Assembly (NCBI RefSeq): GCF_002688565.1
Contig: NZ_CP024011.1
Coordinates: 2,604,001 to 2,668,000, forward strand
Length of the DNA: 64,000 nt
Direction of reading: 5' to 3'
DNA from: Acinetobacter sp. LoGeW2-3
GTDB lineage: Bacteria; Pseudomonadota; Gammaproteobacteria; Pseudomonadales; Moraxellaceae
The notes beneath the pieces are model-generated. The model did no database searches and was not told the DNA's origin. It saw only the letters and a list, made by a program, of their open reading frames with translations. Positions 36,443-45,823 of this stretch are shown one piece after another. Each line of letters begins with the position of its first letter. Position 1 is the stretch's first letter. The position numbers were made by a program, and so were the translations under genes.

Positions 36443-36510
36443 TCTCTCCTAACCCCTCTTTAAAAAGAGGGGAACCTCCCTCCTTTAACAAAGGAGGGTT
36501 GGGGAGGATT
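36443..36510. repeat. Intergenic double palindrome, Acinetobacter type
   Basis: Two adjacent GC-rich dyads: CCCCTCTTTAAAAAGAGGGG and CCTCCCTCCTTTAACAAAGGAGGG, inside the nitrate operon between the NirD fusion and nasA. Related to 22093-22193. They could attenuate or stabilise the operon message. Confidence 0.7.
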
Positions 36511-36613
36511 AAAGCTTTTATACCAAGAAAAAATTTAAATCAAACTTATAAAAGCTAGACATTATAGATTTGGCGAGATAAGTGAACTTAGATAATTTAG
36601 GAGCACAGCAGCA

Positions 36614-39391
36614 ATGAATAGTATCCCAGTGGTGGAACTGCATAGCTCCACAGAATTAAAAACGATGACGACTCAAACCACCTGTCCATATTGCGGCGTG
36701 GGTTGTGGTGTGACTGCACATGTAACACCGACCACATCAGGCCCGAAAGTGACTGTTGAAGGCGATGCCAACCATCCTTCCAATTTCGGCAAGCTGTGCA
36801 TTAAAGGTAGTAATCTGGCAGATACTTTAGGACTGGAAACCCGTTTATTGCATCCAATGCTGGGTCGTAAAGATCAGCGTGAAGTCACTAGCTGGAGTAC
36901 TGCAGTTTCGACCATTGCCAATAAATTCCAGCAATGCATCGATCAATATGGCCGAGACAGTATCGCGTTTTATGTCTCAGGTCAGTTGCTGACCGAAGAT
37001 TATTACGTGGTGAATAAATTCGTTAAAGGCTATCTTGGTACGGCGAATATTGATACCAATTCACGTCTGTGTATGTCTTCGGCTGTTGCTGCACATAAAC
37101 GAGCTTTTGGTGAAGATCTGGTTCCAGCCAGCTACGAAGATTTTGAACATACCGATATGGTGGTACTGGTCGGTTCCAATACCGCTTGGTGCCATCCGGT
37201 GCTGTATCAGCGCATTATGAAAGCCAAGGAACAGCGCGACCTGTTTGTGATTGTAGTAGATCCGCGCTTCACCAGCACCTGTGAAGCAGCAGACCTGCAT
37301 CTGCCAATTCTGCCGGGTCAGGATGTGGCGCTGTTTAATGGCTTATTACAGTACTTGCATCAGCATGGTTACGTCGATGATGCATTTATTGCCGCACATA
37401 CCCAAGGGCTGGAACAGGCTTTAGCGAGCAGTTCTAGTGAAGCTTCAATTGAGGATGTAGCTGCACGTACCGGTATTTCAGCAGTTAAACTCACTCAATT
37501 CTTTGAAAAATTTGCACAGACTGACAAAGTAATGACGTTGTTCTCCATGGGCATAAACCAGTCATCACGTGGCGTCGATAAAGCCAACAGTATTATCAAC
37601 TGTCATTTGCTCACCGGTAAAATCGGCAAACTCGGTGCAGCACCATTTTCCATGACCGGTCAGCCAAATGCGATGGGCGGCCGTGAAGTCGGTGGCTTGG
37701 CCAATATGCTGGCTGCACATCTGGATTTAGAGAATCCGGGACATCAGCAGCTGGTACAAAGCTTCTGGCAAAGCCCGACCATTGCGACGCAGGTGGGTTT
37801 AAAAGCAGTGGATCTTTTCCAGGCGGTTGAAAGCGGCAAGATCAAGGCGATCTGGATTATGGCCACCAATCCGGTGGTCAGCTTGCCAGATGCAGATCAG
37901 GTCAAACGCGCCCTGGACAAATGTGAATTCGTAGTAGTGTCTGATATCTGTCAGGACACGGATACCACACAATATGCTGATGTCTTGTTACCCGCTTTAG
38001 GTTGGGGTGAAAAAGAGGGCACCGTGACCAATTCAGAACGTCGTATTTCACGTCAGCATGCGTTTTTGGATGCACCGGGTGAAGCCAAAGCCGACTGGTG
38101 GGCCATTGCTCAAGTAGCAAAACACATGGGCTTTAGCAGTTTCGATTTCCAGAATAGTTATGAAATCTTTAAGGAGCATGCAGGGCTTTCTGCCTATCAG
38201 AATGCCGAACTGCCTAAACGTACAGACACCCCATATTTCCGTTATTTCAACCTGCAAGGCTTAAGCAATTTAACTGCAGAAGAATATGACGAACTGGATC
38301 CGGTGCAATGGCCAGTCTGGGATAAGCAGCAAGATGCGAAATCTGTTGCCCGGTTATTTGCTCAAGGCCAATTCAGTCATGCAGATGGCAAAGCCAAGTT
38401 TATTGCCACCACAGCGATTGATCCGGTGAATCAGGTTTCCAGTGAATATCCTTTAATTTTGAATACCGGCCGGATTCGGGATCAGTGGCATACCATGAGC
38501 CGTACCGGTTTATCTGCAAATCTCAGCACGCATCGCGCTGAACCTTACTGCGAAATTCATCCAAATGATGCACTGAAATATGGGGTTCAAGATGGCGAAC
38601 TGGTCGAAGTGCGCTCGGAATGGGGCCTATGTGTTTTACGTGCCCAAGTCAGTGAAAATATTCGCCGTGGTCAGGTTTTTGCACCCATTCACTGGAATGA
38701 TCAGGTCTCATCCGATGCGCGTATTGGCAAGCTGGTGAATCCAGTAGTCGATGCCATTTCTGGAGAGCCCGAATTCAAGCATACGCCAGTGCTGATTCAG
38801 CCATTCCATATCCAGTGGCAGGGCGTGCTGTATGTACGTGAAGGCTTTGAAAGTCATATACAGCCATTTATAGACAAGAGTATCTGGTGGACCAAGGTCA
38901 AAGCGGTTCGTGCGACACGTTATGAAATCGCGGATCGTCAGAAATTCAGCACCACGACTGAGCAACTGAAAAGTCTGTTGCCATTTACTGAAGAAGATTT
39001 TGAATGGCTGAATCTGGATGACCAGACTGCACATATTAGTCATAGTGTGGTGTTGCAGGATGGCAAGCTGATTGCCAGTCTGTATATCGCACCGAAAGCA
39101 TTGTTACCTGATCGCGACTGGTTATCTGGTCTGTTCCAGCGCGAACGTCTGAGTGCCATGCACCGTAAGGCTTTGCTGGCTGGTCAGACCATTTCAATGC
39201 GTAATAATGAGGGCCCATTAGTATGTGGCTGTTTTAAAGTCGGCAAAAATCGCATCATCCAAACCATAAAAGAAAAAAATATCACCAACGAAAAACAAGT
39301 AACCGCATGTCTAAAAGCCGGCGGCAATTGCGGTTCCTGCTTACCTGAAATTCGCGGCTTGATTAAAGCCTGCCAGACGGAGTCCGTATAA
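36614..39391 (+). CDS. nasA: Assimilatory nitrate reductase catalytic subunit
   Basis: A 925-residue cytoplasmic molybdopterin oxidoreductase reducing nitrate to nitrite. The N-terminal [4Fe-4S] motif is CPYCGVGC...LCIKGS, and the bis-MGD binding core (about 70-740) includes the MTGQPNAMGGREVGGL segment. A BFD-like [2Fe-2S] domain closes the C-terminus (CGCFKVGKN, CGSCLPE). There is no Tat signal, as expected for an assimilatory enzyme. The start at 36614 (AGGAG 10 bases before) is likely; ATG 36665 would also keep all motifs. Its stop overlaps the mobA ATG. Confidence 0.94.
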   Translation: MNSIPVVELHSSTELKTMTTQTTCPYCGVGCGVTAHVTPTTSGPKVTVEGDANHPSNFGKLCIKGSNLADTLGLETRLLHPMLGRKDQREVTSWSTAVSTIANKFQQCIDQYGRDSIAFYVSGQLLTEDYYVVNKFVKGYLGTANIDTNSRLCMSSAVAAHKRAFGEDLVPASYEDFEHTDMVVLVGSNTAWCHPVLYQRIMKAKEQRDLFVIVVDPRFTSTCEAADLHLPILPGQDVALFNGLLQYLHQHGYVDDAFIAAHTQGLEQALASSSSEASIEDVAARTGISAVKLTQFFEKFAQTDKVMTLFSMGINQSSRGVDKANSIINCHLLTGKIGKLGAAPFSMTGQPNAMGGREVGGLANMLAAHLDLENPGHQQLVQSFWQSPTIATQVGLKAVDLFQAVESGKIKAIWIMATNPVVSLPDADQVKRALDKCEFVVVSDICQDTDTTQYADVLLPALGWGEKEGTVTNSERRISRQHAFLDAPGEAKADWWAIAQVAKHMGFSSFDFQNSYEIFKEHAGLSAYQNAELPKRTDTPYFRYFNLQGLSNLTAEEYDELDPVQWPVWDKQQDAKSVARLFAQGQFSHADGKAKFIATTAIDPVNQVSSEYPLILNTGRIRDQWHTMSRTGLSANLSTHRAEPYCEIHPNDALKYGVQDGELVEVRSEWGLCVLRAQVSENIRRGQVFAPIHWNDQVSSDARIGKLVNPVVDAISGEPEFKHTPVLIQPFHIQWQGVLYVREGFESHIQPFIDKSIWWTKVKAVRATRYEIADRQKFSTTTEQLKSLLPFTEEDFEWLNLDDQTAHISHSVVLQDGKLIASLYIAPKALLPDRDWLSGLFQRERLSAMHRKALLAGQTISMRNNEGPLVCGCFKVGKNRIIQTIKEKNITNEKQVTACLKAGGNCGSCLPEIRGLIKACQTESV

Positions 39392-40014
39392 TGAAAAGAA
39401 TCCATAAGAATATTAATTATCCACCTACCGATCTCGTGATCCTGGCCGGAGGCCAGGCGCGCCGTATGAATGGCATCAACAAACTGCTGCAAAAGTTTGA
39501 TGATGAAATTCAGCTGATCAAGATTCACCAGCAGCTCAGATCACGCGTTGGTCAGGTCTGGATCAACAGCCACCGGGATCATTCCATTTATGAACGTATT
39601 ATTCCATCCATCCAATATTTTCAGGATGATGAACCCGGCTTTCAGGGTCCACTGATGGGCATGAAAAGCGCCTGGTCCTATGTACAATCCGACTATGTGC
39701 TGTTTATACCATGCGACGTGACGTATATCCCGAAAAAAGTCATTTCCAGATTACACCAGGCCATTCAGCGTAATCCGCTTTGTGAAGTGGCTGTGGTGGA
39801 AATTAATGGCACTGCACTGTATCCGTTCTGCTTGCTGAAACGGAGCAGTTTGCCAACGCTAGTTCAGCAGATTGAACAAAATCAGCGCAGTTTAAAGCAA
39901 TGTTTTGCCCAAATGCACATGCAGATGGCGAGATTTAAGAATCACGCACTGTTTTTTCACAGTATTAACTCTTTTGAGGAGTTGCAGCAGCATCAACAAT
40001 TACATTTTCTCTAA
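39391..40014 (+). CDS. mobA: Molybdenum cofactor guanylyltransferase
   Basis: A 207-residue nucleotidyltransferase that attaches GMP to Mo-molybdopterin to form MGD, required by NasA. The family motif LAGGxxxRMGxxK appears as LAGGQARRMNGINK near residue 14, with Asn in place of the usual second Gly. PCDVTYIP is the metal-binding Asp region. The ATG overlaps the nasA stop (TAATG), so the cofactor enzyme is made together with its client. Confidence 0.87.
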   Translation: MKRIHKNINYPPTDLVILAGGQARRMNGINKLLQKFDDEIQLIKIHQQLRSRVGQVWINSHRDHSIYERIIPSIQYFQDDEPGFQGPLMGMKSAWSYVQSDYVLFIPCDVTYIPKKVISRLHQAIQRNPLCEVAVVEINGTALYPFCLLKRSSLPTLVQQIEQNQRSLKQCFAQMHMQMARFKNHALFFHSINSFEELQQHQQLHFL

Positions 40015-40130
40015 ATGTGAATGAGGTGGTGCTTAAAAGCAGGGCAAGAAACCTGTTTAAAACAACTATTTTGCTTAAATTTCAATAAATCGCACTTAAA
40101 TATTAAAAAACTCTGTTTTCTGCGCAAAAG

Positions 40131-40145
40131 TGGAACACTTATTGC
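40131..40145 (+). promoter_or_regulatory. Sigma-54-like promoter of moaA operon
   Basis: TGGAACA-CTTA-TTGCA: one mismatch in the -24 element, perfect -12, correct doublet spacing. About 85 bases before moaA. Confidence 0.6.
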
Positions 40146-40229
40146 AAATCAACCTTAAAGAAATCGCAATTTAATAGGGCGTAGATCAGTAAAACACTTG
40201 CTTAAAAACACAGTGAATGATCCTGCCTA

Positions 40230-41303
40230 ATGGAACATGTAATGAACCGCATTCACCCCTTACAGCAAACCGAACTGGTTCCAGTATTTCAGGACCAGTT
40301 TGGTCGTAGCAAGCGCAAACTGCGTATTTCCGTGACGGATCGCTGTAATTTTAAATGTGTTTATTGCATGCCAGAACATCCGGAATGGATGAAAAAGCAC
40401 GATTTACTCAGTTTTGAAGAACTCTATCATTTTTGTGAATTCATGGTTCGCCGTGGTATCGAGCAGATCCGAATTACCGGTGGCGAACCATTAATGCGCC
40501 AAGGCGTGGTGCATTTTATTGCCGAATTACAACAACTGAAAAACATAGGCCTAAAACGTATTTCCATGACCACGAATGGTCATTATCTCAAACAATATGC
40601 AGCAGAGCTCAAACAGGCTGGACTGGATGATCTGAATATCAGCCTAGATAGTCTGGATACTGAACAATTCGAACAGTTAACCGCAAAAAAACTACAGCCT
40701 GTCTTAGAAGGCATCCAAGTTGCACAGCAAGCTGGATTTTCAATCAAGATTAATACCGTGCTGATTAAAGGCATTAATGACAACCAGATTCTGCCGTTGG
40801 CGCACTGGGCCAAACGCGAAAACGTCGAACTGCGTTTTATTGAATTTATGCCACTCGATGGTGACCAGAACTGGTCACGTGATCATGTGGTTAGTGAGCA
40901 GGACATTCTGGATCAATTGGCCACAGAATTTGAAGTCAAGATTGGACAGCGCCAAGGCGCTAATCCAGCACGGACTTATAAGATTGATGGTATGCCGATC
41001 GGGATTATTTCTACGATTACTAATTCATTCTGTGGCAGCTGTGACCGACTGCGGCTAAATGCTCAAGGTGAATTTTTTAACTGCCTATTTTCAACTCAAG
41101 GCCTAAAACTGAAAGACAGTATTCAGCAGTTACGACAACAATCATCATCAGCAGAACAATTCCTGCAACAACAGCTACAACCCTATATCTGGAACAAAGC
41201 TGCTGGTTTTCATGCCATCCAAGCCCAGCAAAAACAGCTCAATCCAGAACCTAAATCCAATCCGAATTTCCGAAAAATCAGTATGCATATGATAGGAGGC
41301 TAA
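40230..41303 (+). CDS. moaA: GTP 3',8-cyclase
   Basis: A 357-residue radical SAM enzyme for the first step of molybdopterin synthesis. The SAM cluster is CNFKCVYC near residue 39. The C-terminal second cluster is in CGSCDRLRLN and a later Cys (FFNCL). The protein ends in Gly-Gly, as is needed for MoaA activity. The start may be 40230 or the ATG at 40242; no strong ribosome binding site separates them. It begins a run of Moco genes at gaps of 1-45 bases. Confidence 0.95.
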   Translation: MEHVMNRIHPLQQTELVPVFQDQFGRSKRKLRISVTDRCNFKCVYCMPEHPEWMKKHDLLSFEELYHFCEFMVRRGIEQIRITGGEPLMRQGVVHFIAELQQLKNIGLKRISMTTNGHYLKQYAAELKQAGLDDLNISLDSLDTEQFEQLTAKKLQPVLEGIQVAQQAGFSIKINTVLIKGINDNQILPLAHWAKRENVELRFIEFMPLDGDQNWSRDHVVSEQDILDQLATEFEVKIGQRQGANPARTYKIDGMPIGIISTITNSFCGSCDRLRLNAQGEFFNCLFSTQGLKLKDSIQQLRQQSSSAEQFLQQQLQPYIWNKAAGFHAIQAQQKQLNPEPKSNPNFRKISMHMIGG

Positions 41304-41304
41304 G

Positions 41305-41571
41305 ATGACTACAGAACTTCAATCATCGATCACCGTCAAAATCGAATCTTTCGGTGCGATCGAGCGTCAGTTGCCTCAACACTTAACCGTGCAATGTCAG
41401 GCTGACAGTCTGGTGGCAGATGTACTGCATAAAGTCGTGCAATCCTTTCCTGAAGCCTACAACTTGATAGAACGCTGTGCCTGTGCCATTGGTGAAGACA
41501 TTATTTCCCGCCAGACCAAATTAAACCGAGACAGTACGTTGGTACTGCTGTCACCAGTAGCAGGGGGTTGA
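41305..41571 (+). CDS. moaD: Molybdopterin synthase small subunit
   Basis: An 88-residue ubiquitin-like sulfur carrier ending in Gly-Gly (SPVAGG), whose C-terminus is thiocarboxylated and inserted into MoaE. AGGAGG of the preceding reading frame acts as ribosome binding site. One base separates it from moaA and from moaE. Confidence 0.92.
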   Translation: MTTELQSSITVKIESFGAIERQLPQHLTVQCQADSLVADVLHKVVQSFPEAYNLIERCACAIGEDIISRQTKLNRDSTLVLLSPVAGG

Positions 41572-41572
41572 G

Positions 41573-42139
41573 ATGGAACTAAAACAGTTTGCCCGTATTC
41601 AGGATACACCCCTGCAACAGGATGTTTTTGATGGCATTCATAGTTTTCCTGAATGCGGTGGTATCAGCATCTTTGTAGGAACGGTACGCAACCATCATGA
41701 GGGTAAAGCGGTCAAAGCGTTGAAATATACGACTTATGCGCCTGTGGCTGAAAAGATGATTCGCCAGATTGAACAGGAAATTCAGGTCAAATATGGTGTG
41801 TCCTATGTTCGGGTGGTACATCGGATTGGTTCACTAGATATTGGTGATACGGCAATTATTGCCATGGCCTATGCACCACACCGCCGCGAAGCTTTTCAGG
41901 CCTGTGAAGAAGCAGTGGAACGAGTCAAACACGAAGTACCAGTGTGGAAAGAAGAATTCTATATGGATGGCAGCAGCCAATATGTCGAAGGCTGCTGTAT
42001 CCGTCGTGACCATGATGCAATGCATCACCATCATGCTGAACACTCACATACCCATACCTGTACGGATACACATAAATCGAAACAATTGCCTCTGAACGTC
42101 ATCCAGCCAGATATTCCTGTTTATCAATGGCCGCTATAA
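41573..42139 (+). CDS. moaE: Molybdopterin synthase large subunit with His-rich tail
   Basis: A 188-residue MoaE, which transfers two sulfurs from MoaD to precursor Z. The core (1 to about 142) is normal: GGISIFVGTVRNHHEGK, HRIGSLDIGD, and the catalytic Lys region PVWKEEFYMDGS. After residue 145 an extension of about 43 residues carries nine His between 147 and 167 (including HHHH at 151-154) and Cys163, then a hydrophobic end. MoaE proteins are usually about 150 residues. The tail could bind a metal ion, but that is inference. Confidence 0.93.
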   Translation: MELKQFARIQDTPLQQDVFDGIHSFPECGGISIFVGTVRNHHEGKAVKALKYTTYAPVAEKMIRQIEQEIQVKYGVSYVRVVHRIGSLDIGDTAIIAMAYAPHRREAFQACEEAVERVKHEVPVWKEEFYMDGSSQYVEGCCIRRDHDAMHHHHAEHSHTHTCTDTHKSKQLPLNVIQPDIPVYQWPL

Positions 42140-42183
42140 ATTAAAGTTTGAGTAAAAATGAAAAGATTCACGAAGGATAAGCC

Positions 42184-43107
42184 ATGAAAGATGTAGGAAT
42201 GAAGCCGGAAAGTTACCGTACCGCGATTGCCACTGGGATCCTGCATGCGCCGCCACACTGCATCGAACTGCTCCGTAATGGCAATACTGATAAAGGCGAT
42301 GCCTTAAAAACCGCGCGTATTGCCGGAATATTAGGGGCCAAACGTACTGATGAACTGATTCCTCTGTGTCATCCACTACCAATTTACCGTGCCGATGTGG
42401 AATATGAATTAGAAGAAGCGCATGTGGTCATTACCGCAGTAGTAGAAACCATTGGACCAACCGGGGTTGAAATGGAAGCACTAACGGCTGTCAGTCTGGC
42501 CGGCTTAACCCTTTACGATATGCTGAAACCACATTGTGAGCCTGAAGATCTTTGCCTGGATCAAATCAAACTTGAGAAGAAAAAAGGTGGTAAATCCCAT
42601 TTCACTCGTATTCTAAAAGAGCCTTTACCCGCTTCAGTGATTGTGCTGTCAGATACCGTGGCTTCTGGAAAGAAAGCGGATACGGCTGGACAAAACGTCG
42701 TAGACATTCTGGAAGAAGCCAATTTTGGTTATATCCAGTATCAGGTGATTCCAGACAGCCCTGAACAACTCAAAGCACTCATTGAACAGCAAAAAAATGA
42801 TTATCCATTGATCCTGACTGTCGGTGGTACTGGACTTGGACCAAAAGACCTGACCGTAGAAACTATTCAACCATTATTAACTCGTGAAATTCCGGGACTG
42901 ATGGAAGCTGCTCGCGGTTTTGGTCAGCGCCGTACGCCGTATGCAGCATTGAGTCGTGGAGTTGCAGGTTATATCGAAAACAGTCTGGTGCTGACCTTGC
43001 CAGGTAGCCGCCAAGGAGCGAAAGAATCTCTTGTCGCGATTTTGCCCGCACTAGTACATCTGTTTGATGTACAGAAAAACATTCCACATGCAAGAGGCTA
43101 TCAATGA
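42184..43107 (+). CDS. moaCB: Bifunctional MoaC-MoaB fusion
   Basis: A 307-residue fusion. The N-terminal half (1 to about 145) is MoaC, cyclic pyranopterin monophosphate synthase (LIPLCHPLPIY, GVEMEALTAVS). The C-terminal half (about 150-307) is a MoaB/Mog-type molybdopterin adenylyltransferase (VGGTGLGPKDLTVE, LTLPGSRQGAKE). The two steps are not sequential in the pathway. Its stop overlaps the moeA start. Confidence 0.93.
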   Translation: MKDVGMKPESYRTAIATGILHAPPHCIELLRNGNTDKGDALKTARIAGILGAKRTDELIPLCHPLPIYRADVEYELEEAHVVITAVVETIGPTGVEMEALTAVSLAGLTLYDMLKPHCEPEDLCLDQIKLEKKKGGKSHFTRILKEPLPASVIVLSDTVASGKKADTAGQNVVDILEEANFGYIQYQVIPDSPEQLKALIEQQKNDYPLILTVGGTGLGPKDLTVETIQPLLTREIPGLMEAARGFGQRRTPYAALSRGVAGYIENSLVLTLPGSRQGAKESLVAILPALVHLFDVQKNIPHARGYQ

Positions 43108-44354
43108 ACCATGCTGTAACGGCGTCAGTACATTCCGCCTGTGGCAGTGAACTTGGCCTGATTTCTGTGGATCAAGCCTTGCAAATGATTCTGGATCATA
43201 CCGATCATCTCGGTACTGAAACTCTGCCACTCAGTCAGGCATTGAACCGCTTCGTTGCTGAAGATATTTATTCTGACATCCAGCTGCCGTTGTTTTCGCA
43301 AAGTGCCGTAGATGGCTATGCCATTTGTATGGATACAGATATGCCATCTGGCAGCACTTTTGAGCTGATCGGTGAAATCCGTGCCGGGCAGGTGGCTGAT
43401 CTGGAACTACAACCGGGGCAAGCCGTACGTATTTTTACTGGTGCGAAAATCCCCAAGCAGACCACGACAGTCACACGTCAGGAAATTGTGCAGCTTCACG
43501 GTTCATCCATTACTTTGACTGAAGCTTTGCGACTGGATGCCGATATCCGTAAAGCCGGTGAAGAAATTGCCATAGGACAATGTCTAGTCAGCCGAGGGCA
43601 GCAGCTTAGTGTCGGGACTATTGCTGCCTTAAGTATGGCAGGCGTGCATGAAGTATCCGTTTATCGCTACCCTAAAATTGCAGTCGTCATTACAGGTGAT
43701 GAAGTCGCTGAAACAGTAGAAGACTTAAATTCCGGAAAAATCTTTGATGCCAATGCGCCTTTGATTCAGGCCTGGTTTCAGTCCAGAAACCAGCAAGTCG
43801 ATATTCTGCACGTAGCTGATACAGAGCAGGCAGTCAGTGATTTATTTACAAATCTACGCGATCAATATGACCTGATCCTGACCACAGGTGGCGTATCGGT
43901 GGGCGATTATGACTTTGTCCGTCCGGTCGCACTGAAACTGGGTTTTGAACAAATCTTCTGGAAAGTGAAACAGAAACCGGGCAAACCGATGTTTTTTGCT
44001 AAGTCAGAACGATCCGAGCAAGGCACATGTTATTTACTAGGGCTGCCGGGTAATCCGGGCGCAGTCTATGTCGGTATGCAAATCTATGTATCGACTTTAA
44101 TTGATGCTTTACAGGGCAAGAAGCTACTGCCACCATGGTTTAGTGGGGTAATTAGTCATGACCTGAAAGCGGATAGCAGGGAACGTTTATTACGTATGAT
44201 CGCCAGCTTTGAAGCAGGAATATTGAAGCTCTCCAGCCTACCAAAACAACAGTCACATATGTTAAGTAACCTGATGCAGGCCAATTGCCTGGTACGTATT
44301 CCAGCTAATCAAAACATACAGTTAGGGCAAGTATTACAGGGCTTATTTATCTAA
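43104..44354 (+). CDS. moeA: Molybdopterin molybdotransferase
   Basis: A 416-residue MoeA that inserts molybdate into adenylylated molybdopterin. Motifs are QSAVDGYAI, RIFTGAKIP, the MoCF-binding TTGGVSVGDYDFV and LPGNPGAVYVG. The ATG overlaps the moaCB stop. It is followed by the molybdate importer genes. Confidence 0.94.
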   Translation: MNHAVTASVHSACGSELGLISVDQALQMILDHTDHLGTETLPLSQALNRFVAEDIYSDIQLPLFSQSAVDGYAICMDTDMPSGSTFELIGEIRAGQVADLELQPGQAVRIFTGAKIPKQTTTVTRQEIVQLHGSSITLTEALRLDADIRKAGEEIAIGQCLVSRGQQLSVGTIAALSMAGVHEVSVYRYPKIAVVITGDEVAETVEDLNSGKIFDANAPLIQAWFQSRNQQVDILHVADTEQAVSDLFTNLRDQYDLILTTGGVSVGDYDFVRPVALKLGFEQIFWKVKQKPGKPMFFAKSERSEQGTCYLLGLPGNPGAVYVGMQIYVSTLIDALQGKKLLPPWFSGVISHDLKADSRERLLRMIASFEAGILKLSSLPKQQSHMLSNLMQANCLVRIPANQNIQLGQVLQGLFI

Positions 44355-44371
44355 TTTACGTTGGTTCAGTT

Positions 44372-45124
44372 TTGAAGAATATATTTTTCATTTTGGGGTT
44401 ATGCAGCCTAATACCTGTTGCTGAGGCTGGGACGGTACGAGTTTATGCCGCAGCTAGCCTGACCAATGCCGTGACGGATATCGTGCAGCTGTTTGTCACA
44501 CAGCATCCCCAAGTGAAAGTTGTCCCTGTGTTTGGGGCTTCTTCAACCCTCGCAAGACAGATTGAAGCGGGCGCACCGAGTGATATTTTCTTTTCGGCCG
44601 ATCAGGACTGGATGAATTATCTGGTAAACAAGCAGAAGATTGTCAAAGCACAGGTCAAGCCTCTGTTGAGCAATCAGCTGGTCCTGATTAATCCCATTTA
44701 TTCCAAGCAGAAATTCCAGGCCAGCCCCCAATTTAATTTCGCTCAATCCTTTCAGGGGCATTTATGTACCGGGCAAATGGAATCAGTACCAGTTGGGAAA
44801 TACGCCAAGCAAAGTTTAACTAAACTCAACTGGCTAAAAAGCCTGAATGGCCGGATTGTCGGAACTGACAATGCCCGTGCAGCTTTGGCTTTGGTCGAGC
44901 GTGGTGAATGTCAGGCCGGGATCGTTTATAAAACCGATGCGTTGCAAAGCAAGAAAGTCAAAATTTCCGGTATTTTTCCACTGCATAGTCATAGCCGGAT
45001 CGTTTATCCGATCGCAGTGACTCAATTCGGCAGTCGAAATGCTGATGCTATGAAACTGATGCGCTTTATGAGTCATCATGCCAAAGCCAGAGAAATTTAC
45101 CAGCATTATGGTTTTAGATTCTAG
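44372..45124 (+). CDS. modA: Molybdate ABC transporter substrate-binding protein
   Basis: A 250-residue periplasmic protein with TTG start and a Sec signal peptide ending about AEAG. RVYAAASLTNAVTDI and FGASSTLARQIEAGAPSDIFFSAD are the oxyanion-binding segments of ModA. It is seventeen bases after moeA and twelve before modB. Confidence 0.93.
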   Translation: MKNIFFILGLCSLIPVAEAGTVRVYAAASLTNAVTDIVQLFVTQHPQVKVVPVFGASSTLARQIEAGAPSDIFFSADQDWMNYLVNKQKIVKAQVKPLLSNQLVLINPIYSKQKFQASPQFNFAQSFQGHLCTGQMESVPVGKYAKQSLTKLNWLKSLNGRIVGTDNARAALALVERGECQAGIVYKTDALQSKKVKISGIFPLHSHSRIVYPIAVTQFGSRNADAMKLMRFMSHHAKAREIYQHYGFRF

Positions 45125-45136
45125 GATGGGCCCAGC

Positions 45137-45823
45137 ATGCTAACGCCAGAGGAACTGAGTGCACTGTATCTGTCCGCCAAAGTCGCTGGCTTTGCTACAG
45201 TGATCTGTTTACCTTTCGCTATTCTGTTGGCTTGGGTTCTGGCACGTTATGAGTTTCGCCTAAAATATATTATGGAAGCACTGCTGCAAATGCCGATGGT
45301 ATTGCCACCTGTGGTGCTGGGCTATCTACTATTGGTCGTTTTTGGTGGCAATGGCTGGATCGGGCAGTGGTTGCAACAGTGGGGCATACAACTGGCATTT
45401 AACTGGAAAGGAGCTGTGCTAGCAGCGATGATCGTGGCTTTCCCACTTATGGTACAGCCCATCCGTTTATCTTTTCAGATGATGAATCCACAACTGGAGC
45501 AGGTCGCCAGTTCCTTAGGGGTTCACCCCTTCAAAGCCTTCTGCAGTATCAGTCTGCCACTGGCTTTCCCCGGTATTCTGATTGGTAGCATTCTCTGTTT
45601 TAGCCGCAGTCTGGGTGAATTTGGTGCCACCATTACTTTTGTAGGCAATATTCCAGATGAAACCCGAACTATTCCCATTGCAATCTATTCATTGTTACAA
45701 CAACCGGATAGTGAGCAGATGGCGTTGCGACTGGTATTGTTGTCTCTTGGGCTGGCTTTTGTAGCCTTGCTGGCAAATTACTGGATCATGCAGAAATACC
45801 AGCGAAAAATTCAGGAGCGCTAA
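45137..45823 (+). CDS. modB: Molybdate ABC transporter permease
   Basis: A 228-residue inner membrane protein with five predicted helices. It contains the permease EAA loop EQVASSLGVHPFKAFCSISLP and the typical ModB segment RSLGEFGATITFVGNIP. The stop overlaps the modC start (TAATG). Confidence 0.95.
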   Translation: MLTPEELSALYLSAKVAGFATVICLPFAILLAWVLARYEFRLKYIMEALLQMPMVLPPVVLGYLLLVVFGGNGWIGQWLQQWGIQLAFNWKGAVLAAMIVAFPLMVQPIRLSFQMMNPQLEQVASSLGVHPFKAFCSISLPLAFPGILIGSILCFSRSLGEFGATITFVGNIPDETRTIPIAIYSLLQQPDSEQMALRLVLLSLGLAFVALLANYWIMQKYQRKIQER

